Positions 57,622 to 64,000 of a DNA stretch of 64,000 nt are shown piece by piece. The position numbers and the translations under genes are program-made. Source of the DNA: Branchiostoma lanceolatum (Eukaryota; Chordata; Leptocardii; Amphioxiformes; Branchiostomatidae); assembly GCF_035083965.1 (NCBI RefSeq), contig NC_089725.1, positions 29,769,925 to 29,833,924 on the forward strand, given 5' to 3'. Each line of letters starts with the position of its first letter. Position 1 is the first letter of the stretch. The notes beneath the pieces were generated by a model. That model was not told the DNA's origin. It did not search any database and saw nothing but the letters and a program-made list of their open reading frames with translations.

Positions 57622-59604
57622 CTCTCATCTCCCAAATAAACGTACCGGTACGTTTATTTTTTTCAGCCTCAAAATCCACCCAGTACGTTCTTATTTTGGA
57701 CAGTACGTTTATTATTTTTTTTTAAATTTGAGTTTTGCTAACCTGGGATCCCCTTAAAATTCAAAGTTTGGTTTTTCCTGCCAATATTTCCCTGGCATTT
57801 TTGCTCATAATTCATTATTTTCCGGCCAAGCGGCGTTGAATTTTCCCTGCCGCTATGACCCGGCCTTTGTGAAATCCTGGCGGAACTCGTAACGTATCGG
57901 TCGATCTCTATAACACTTCAAAGTCAACGTTGTTATTTGGCGAAAATAAGACGCCGCACTGACGTTTTGAAATGCAATTCTTTTTATATGAACAACTTTA
58001 GCAGTCTCATTACATCGTAAACCAAAGCATGCTGACCAGAAACCAATATATGTCAGCGGCGCAAAGTGTTTCAAGTAACGTTACGCATGTAACGTTACAC
58101 GTAATACATTACTTTACTCACGTGAGATACAGTCTTTCCCAAAATGAAAATATAAAAATAACACCACAAAAAACTGTGTCTTAGCATCAAAAACTGTATA
58201 ATTACTTTGAAAGTATATCAAAACATTTCAATCCTACCGCAAACATGAAAATTTAGCCCTACGAAAAGCGCCACAGTAACGCACCCGGCAGTAACAGTCC
58301 GTGGGAATGTTTTGTTTTGGAAGATCTCACTTCCAAGAAGGGGAAACAACTCTTTTTGATCTACAAATAAAACTCCTTTGCCTTTGTCAGAAATGTGTTC
58401 TTGCAGTTTTGCAAAAAGACTTTTAATACCTTAGTCTATATAAAACAAATCAATTGCAATCTAGTCACCATTATTATCACTGAAAAATGCTTCGAAAAGG
58501 TTTACTCCCCTTACAGAAAGAATGCCGGAGGTTTCTAAGAACATGAGTGTACGTTCTGTTAGCCCCGCCCCTTTCTGTCTGTGGCGCCGCCACTGTCTAT
58601 AGCTCACCCTTTCATGTAACATGAGAACCCTGTAGTTTGTGGCAACATTGTAACAAGCCTTCAGGAGGTTTCTCACAAATTTGTTGACAATTTAGTTTCT
58701 CAAAATGATACATACAAGGGTAATTTTTAGATTTTAAATTATTTGAAATGCAACAACAAAAGCCAAGAACATTATATAATATTGTCTTTGATATTATATG
58801 ATATTAAATGTCCTTGACACAACACAATGATTTGTGGCATGTAATGTTTGCAAATCTATGTTTCTATATGGAAGGCATAGAAGATAAATGGCAAGTTGGG
58901 AAAGACAAAAAGTTACATCATATACATGTGATTGTCATAGTCTTCCTTTTCTCTATCATGACTTTTACAAAATATAAGTAATACCTGCATGTGATGACCA
59001 TATATTCAGGATATTGTAATTTTCTGTTCATCTTCTAAATGTTGACACATTTGTATAGAAAAAGAGCAGACTTTCAAAGTGTTGCCCATCCAAGTGAACT
59101 GAGAAGTTTTGCAACTACTTTTCATGTTTTGATTATATGTCAGTATATACAACAATTTACTTGCTTCAAGTTCCAAGCAGAAAATGCATGTATCAATGAT
59201 CATGTACATTTTAACTTGTTGAATTTGAAGCACCGTTGGCCCCCGGTTAGGGGTCATAGCGGGGAACCTATGCCCAATTTTTTCAACATTGCTACTACAG
59301 TATATCTTTTTGAAGCGGCAAGGAATATTATAATTTGAACAAGATGTGTACAGTTATTCTGTTCAATAGTTATACACTTAATTGGTATGGTCCTCAGACA
59401 GGCATAAATAGTCAATAAATGAATAAAGAGAACCGGTTAATCATCTTCTTTCCTTCGGACAGAAGTAGCATGACACAGTTTATCTGTAAATTTGGTCAAT
59501 TTCAGGGGGGTATGTTTATTCCGGGGGGTACGTTTATTAGATTTTGAAGATTTGTCCAGGGGGTATGTTTATTCCGGGGGGTATGTTTATTTGGGAGATG
59601 AGAG
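57622..59604. mobile_element. 1.98-kb TA-flanked DNA transposon, copy 2 (opposite orientation)
   Basis: It is the same family as the element at 51233, inverted. It starts CTCTCATCTCCCAAATAAAC, ends GTTTATTTGGGAGATGAGAG, and both ends touch TA. The outer 120 bp align with the other copy with only a few differences, and inner blocks (GGGCATAGGTTCCCCGC region) match too. Its right end is 46 bp before the acceptor of the zinc-finger exon. Confidence 0.9.
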
Positions 59605-59687
59605 TAGCCACAATTGCTTATTGACTATGTGCTTTCTGTGATTTTTACAGAGCTCTGGCAGTGGGAGTTGTGTTAGTTGCTGATACC

Positions 59688-60878
59688 ATGGCCACAAACA
59701 ACAGCAGGCCTGATGGCATCAACAGTGCATCAGAAGGTGGATTTGGCAGCAAAATTCCCACCACATGCACAAAACCCTACAGGTGTGAGGAATGCAGCAA
59801 ACAGTTTAGTCAACTGGGTCATCTGAAGACTCACATGCAGACTCACACAGGGGAGAAACCCTACAAGTGTGAGGAGTGCAGCAGGCAGTTTAGTCGGCTG
59901 GGTCATCTGAAGAAACACATGCGGACTCACACAGGGAAGAAACCCTACAGATGTGAGGAGTGCAGCAGGCAGTTCAGTCAGCTGGGTAATCTGAAGGAAC
60001 ACATGCGGACTCACACAGGGGAGAAACCCTACAAGTGTGAGGAGTGTAGCAAACAGTTTAGTCGACTGGGTACTCTGAAGAAACACATGCGAACTCACAC
60101 AGGTGAGAAACCCTACATATGTGAGGAGTGCAGCAGGCGGTTTAGTCAGCTGGGTACTCTGAAGGAACACATGCGGACTCACACAGGGGAGAAACCCTAC
60201 AAGTGTGATGTTTGTAACAAACAGTTTAGTCGACTGGGTAATCTGAATGACCACATACGCACTCACACAGGAGAGAAACCCTACAGATGTGAGGAGTGCA
60301 GCAGGCAGTTCAGTCATCGAAGAGCACTGAAGATTCACATGCGGACTCACACAGGGGAGAAGCCCTACAAGTGTGAGGAGTGCAGCAAGCGGTTCAGTGA
60401 GATGGGTAGCCTGAAGAAACACATGCGGACTCACACAGGGGATAAGCCCTACAAGTGTGATGAGTGCAGCAGGCAGTTTAGTCGACTAGGTGTTCTGAAG
60501 GAACACATGCGGGCTCACACAGGGGAGAAACCCTACATGTGTGAGGAGTGCAGCAGGCAGTTCAGTCTGCCGTGTAATCTGAAGACTCACATGCAAACTC
60601 ACAAGGGAGAGAAACACTTCAAGTGTGAGGAGTGTGGCAGGCAGTTCAGTCAGCTGTGTAATCTAAAGAAACACACACAGACTCACACAGGGGATAAGCC
60701 CTACAAGTGTGAGGAGTGCAGCAGGCAGTTCAGTCAGCTGGGTAATCTGAAGAGACACATGCGGACTCACACAGGGGATAAGCCCTACACGTGTGAGGAG
60801 TGCAGCAGGCAGTTCAGTCAGCTGGGTACTCTGAAGAGACACATGCGGACTCACACAGGTGTGCAGCAGGCAGTTTAG
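59688..60878 (+). CDS. C2H2 zinc-finger protein with 13 fingers
   Basis: The predicted product is a nuclear DNA-binding protein of 396 aa. After a 30-residue N-terminal tail without KRAB, SCAN or BTB it has 13 consecutive C2H2 fingers of 28 residues (C-x2-C-x12-H-x3-H) joined by TGEKPY, TGDKPY or TGKKPY linkers; one linker is changed to KGEKHF. The fingers are very alike (CEECSRQFSQLG...). Contact positions -1/2/3/6 differ, for example Q-G-H-T, R-G-H-K, Q-G-N-E, H-R-A-I, E-G-S-K and L-C-N-T. The ATG at 59688 has an ideal ACCATGG context. A TTTTTACAG acceptor at 59650 suggests a spliced 5' exon upstream; the frame is open back to it, so additional N-terminal coding exons are possible. The family usually acts in transcriptional repression or activation; the target is unknown. 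Confidence 0.9.
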   Translation: MATNNSRPDGINSASEGGFGSKIPTTCTKPYRCEECSKQFSQLGHLKTHMQTHTGEKPYKCEECSRQFSRLGHLKKHMRTHTGKKPYRCEECSRQFSQLGNLKEHMRTHTGEKPYKCEECSKQFSRLGTLKKHMRTHTGEKPYICEECSRRFSQLGTLKEHMRTHTGEKPYKCDVCNKQFSRLGNLNDHIRTHTGEKPYRCEECSRQFSHRRALKIHMRTHTGEKPYKCEECSKRFSEMGSLKKHMRTHTGDKPYKCDECSRQFSRLGVLKEHMRAHTGEKPYMCEECSRQFSLPCNLKTHMQTHKGEKHFKCEECGRQFSQLCNLKKHTQTHTGDKPYKCEECSRQFSQLGNLKRHMRTHTGDKPYTCEECSRQFSQLGTLKRHMRTHTGVQQAV

Positions 60879-62318
60879 TCATCTAAGGCCATGTTGATTT
60901 GATTTAATGGATAACATCTGCTGGGAACCCCCCCAAAACTGATCGTGCAAATGAAAAAAAAAGGCAAAATAAGAAAACTTCTGAAATCTATGTGCTCAGG
61001 AAGGATTGTATATGGACTAGTGTGTACGGTATGCCAAAATATAATTTAAATTTTTGAATTTTATTCTTTCACATCTTTGACATTGGAATTCAACGACATT
61101 AGTATCTGTTTACCGAAATATTTTTTAATGCAATTTACAGTATATATTCTATCATTCTACAGCTGCTTTGTATGATTTACATTATGGCCAAATTTTTATT
61201 TTATTTGGAAACAGTCGAAAATTGATTCCCATGCAGATGTCATCCATTTGATAAAATCAACATGGCCTTAAGGCACACACATACATCAAGAGTCTGAAGA
61301 TGTATAAAGTGTAGCTTGTTTTGAAAGTGACTTTATTTGACAAGCAAAGCAGAACCTATTTTAAAAGTGCTGTAAGAACTGGCATGGTGAAATTGTGATC
61401 AATGGGACATCTTTATGGCCTACAGCATAGAGTAGAGAATAGTAGAAATCAACTTAAAACTTTTATGAAAACTTTGTTCAAGCATCTTTCACAGCAGCTT
61501 GATTCTTTAGCAACTTAGAAAATTTTGTTGGACTGCGTATAGTTGATCTGGCTTATTATACTTATTATGCTTCTTGCTAATAAGCGAGAATTTATTGGCG
61601 ATTTTGCTGTGTTATATCAACCTGTTATTTGCATCATCTTTGCAACTTCACATCATCTCATCTGTGAGCCCACATTTGTCTAATCTCCAAGCAGATCCCT
61701 ACGGTGGCCAGCTGGACTTTGTTTGGCCAGCTGGATACTGTTCTGCCCTTTTACAGATCTGCAAGCCCTGGACGTAAGCATTTGTCCCTTTATGTAGTCG
61801 ATTGTTGGGCCAACCCCCTTTCTCTAACCTTCCCTATTTTCTGCTATCGGCAGGGTTAGGGTCTTACTCAGGCTGAGCCCTGTTCTCTGATGTTATACCC
61901 CCATCTCTTTTAATTACCTATAGGACAAATATTCAGTCAATGAATTAAACCGATAACTAAGTGAAGCATGTTAATTTCCTACATTTATTTCTAGTTACAT
62001 GTATATCATTACCTTTAAGATAACTAACTGTAGCATGTTAATTTCCTACATATATTTCTAGTTATATTATTACCTTTTAATAACAATGGTTACCTTTGCA
62101 CATATGATAGAAGTAGTACTATTCTGAATACCATTCGTGAGGCAGCACTGAGGCACTATACGTTTATCTAACATTGTAGAGTTTTGCAGTATGTCAGTTG
62201 GATAGTGATGTTACTATCATGTTAGAATCAAGAGTTAAGTCTTGTGTTTTGAAGTTTGTGGTTTTTCATTTTGTTAATGTGTTTGTTCCTGCCATTACAC
62301 AAATGCATTGCAAATAAA
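60879..62318 (+). other. 3' flank of the zinc-finger gene
   Basis: No ORF is convincing. A two-copy direct repeat of about 75 bp (GCATGTTAATTTCCTACAT) lies at 61967-62095. The first good AATAAA in a plausible context is at 62313-62318, giving a possible 1.4-kb 3' UTR. Confidence 0.5.
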
Positions 62319-62555
62319 GTTAGGTGTCTGAATTTCTGAAGTGTTTGTGTCTGTCAGCAAACTGCAAACTCTTTAATACACATTTTAATACATGTACCAT
62401 TTTGTGAATCACGAGGGCATAAGAAGTAAGCAACACACTACGAAATTTGGAGTGTTAGCCACATAAAGTTGAAACCAACTTAGCTAGTAATGCAACCACT
62501 ACCCTTGAAACCTCCTTCGATGGTATATTATAAACAACGACAAACTTCAAATGGG

Positions 62556-62792
62556 ATCATCACCCCGACCAATCGATCGCATTGAAACTCAGATTCGAAT
62601 CAGCCATGACCCAAAAAATCCCTTTCTAAGTTGCGTTAACGACTAAATCATTTGAAAGCTGACACCTTCCAGCATCTTTCTGGCGAGTTTGATTTGTCAG
62701 ATTTAGTCGTTAACGCAACTTAGAAAGCGATTTGTCGGGTCATGGCTTATTCGAATCGAGTTTCAATATGATCGATTGGTCGGGGTGATCAT
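62556..62792. mobile_element. Long inverted-repeat element
   Basis: Arms of about 95 bp (outer ATCACCCCGACCAATCGATC, inner TTGCGTTAACGACTAAATC) face each other around a loop of about 45 bp. The arms differ at only a few positions. It is a foldback-type MITE and abuts the next element. Confidence 0.85.
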
Positions 62793-62803
62793 GTTTCTGC
62801 TAA

Positions 62804-63227
62804 GGCTACACCAAGTAATTTTTAAGGATGACGTAGAGACCCCAAATCTAATGCGAGAGCGCGAAAAAAAAACAAGAAGGGCCGAAAAAAACAAGATGCC
62901 TAGATTTGAAATATAATAGTCGACGACACATGTTAGGACTCAAACTGATTGAGAGAACACAGTGTAACAACTAACAATGATTTCATTCATCATGAAAACG
63001 GCAATAATTTGAATAAATCAGTTGAAGTTGAATAACAGTTGTTGTCCTGCCCTGTTTCCTTCCATATCCCGTTGATTTTGCAGGCCTGCAGAAACAAATT
63101 ATATCAAAAAGGAACTCTGTGGTCATAGTTACAGCAAGTGGAATTTCTTGTGTTTTTTTTCTTTCTTGGAACAGACCAAAATCAATGCGCGCGCGGACGT
63201 CATCCATAAAAATTACTTGGTGTAGCC
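62804..63227. mobile_element. Harbinger-like MITE, TAA target duplication
   Basis: GGCTACACCAAGTAATTTTT and its partner AAAAATTACTTGGTGTAGCC are bordered by TAA on both sides. The terminal repeats extend about 33 bp (GGATGACGT). Confidence 0.88.
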
Positions 63228-63699
63228 TAACAGAAGGGCGGCTCCGAACAAAACGCCTTTGTGTATGGTACAGTACTAGTATTTGCCTTTGGAACACATT
63301 GCAACTCGACGTCTCTCATTGTGCGGCAGTGAAGCATGAACTACTCTGTAAATGTTTTGGCGTTCACTGCGCGACGTGTCATGGGACTTTCCGAAGTTCC
63401 TCTTTGTTGCCAGCCTGTCGTTCTTATCACTTGCGAACCGACGTCGTTGTCTATCGGGAGGTTTTTGTATCCCTCTGCGGCATAAATCGGTACACTTTCT
63501 TCCATTGTGTCGCAATGCTGCATGAGCTATGTTTAGGTGGGTCTGTGCTGTCGCCTGTCTTCCCGCCTTAGGGGGAGGGGGCAGCTGGACGTGAACTTTG
63601 GGAAAGTCAACTTTGAATCTCAAAATTGATCTGCTAAACTACGAGAGGGACGAAGAGAAACTCAAAACACTTCGTCGTGCTAGTTGCAAGATAGGCTGA

Positions 63700-63739
63700 A
63701 TGATCAAAATGGCTGAGGAACAAGTCAGCAGCCAAACAG
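63700..63739 (+). CDS. First coding exon of an unidentified plus-strand gene (truncated)
   Basis: ATG at 63700 is followed in frame by a second ATG at 63709 with good context (AAAATGG). The exon reads MIKMAEEQVSSQT and ends with an excellent ACAG|GTAAGA donor in phase 1. The upstream 300 bp are comparatively CG-rich, as at a promoter. Too little is present to name the product. Confidence 0.55.
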
Positions 63740-63860
63740 GTAAGATTGAGAACAGGCTAGGGCAATTTGTTGGGATGACTGTACAAGCGTAACGTTAAGT
63801 GTATCGACTAAAATCCCGTTCATACTGAAATAAGCCTTTCATAGCCGGTTGAATAGATTA

Positions 63861-64000
63861 AAAGATTTAGCCGGCTATTTAGCCTGCTATCTTGGCCTAG
63901 GAGGTGGTTTGAAAAACCCTTTCTAAAACCCTTATTTAGCCGGTTAGATTGCGCTCATATTAAGCCAAGATAGCCGGGTTAATTAGCCGGCTAAATCTTT
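63861..64000. mobile_element. Inverted-repeat MITE cut by the window end
   Basis: AAAGATTTAGCCGGCTATTT at 63861 and AATTAGCCGGCTAAATCTTT at the window end are inverted partners with about 37-bp arms (further pairing TATCTTGGC / GCCAAGATA). It lies in the first intron of the truncated gene. Confidence 0.75.

Noticed and set aside
59730..60434. 234-codon minus-strand ORF opposite the zinc-finger gene
   Set aside because: It is the antisense shadow of the 84-bp finger repeat, with the same periodic pattern and no independent signal.

Overview
The window looks like a gene-dense piece of an invertebrate chordate nuclear genome, most likely an amphioxus (Branchiostoma). Reasons: vertebrate-like proteins split into many short exons with GT-AG introns, tRNA-derived SINEs and many small MITEs in the introns, and above all tandem repeats that overlap exon-intron borders. 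I recall such boundary minisatellites being described from amphioxus, but cannot verify that here. The species call is inference.

Layout. (1) 1-9678, minus strand: the 5' 13 coding exons (449 codons) of POLA2, the B subunit of DNA polymerase alpha-primase; its 3' end lies off the left edge. (2) A 323-bp head-to-head spacer (9679-10001) separates it from a 27-exon plus-strand gene (10002-29357, 1372 aa) that I do not recognise by name. That protein has two cadherin-like beta-sandwich domains, a U-box/RING-like module, a TRAF-type zinc finger, a TPR-rich helical body, a Ser/Lys and RGG-rich linker made of repeated exons, and a conserved helical C terminus. (3) 30.4-33.0 kb: repeat-rich intergenic DNA. 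(4) 33015-54947, minus strand: complete mitochondrial alanyl-tRNA synthetase AARS2 (22 exons, 998 aa). (5) 55-59.6 kb: repeats, including one of two approximately 2-kb TA-flanked transposons. (6) 59688-60878, plus strand: a 13-finger C2H2 zinc-finger protein in one coding exon. (7) 62.5-63.2 kb: MITEs, then the first coding exon of another plus-strand gene (from 63700 or 63709), cut by the right edge.

Intron phases were checked across every junction of the three large genes, and each coding sum closes in frame.

The most unusual signal is shared by all three large genes. About 15 of 62 exons have extra tandem copies of one exon edge (splice site plus adjacent exon and intron) in the neighbouring intron. 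These range from one decayed copy to seven copies. In exon 10 of the unnamed gene four extra copies stay in frame, could be spliced as symmetric 126-nt TPR exons, and differ from the parent almost only at synonymous sites. In exons 17-22 three visually identical 642-bp units give six in-frame 29-residue repeats.
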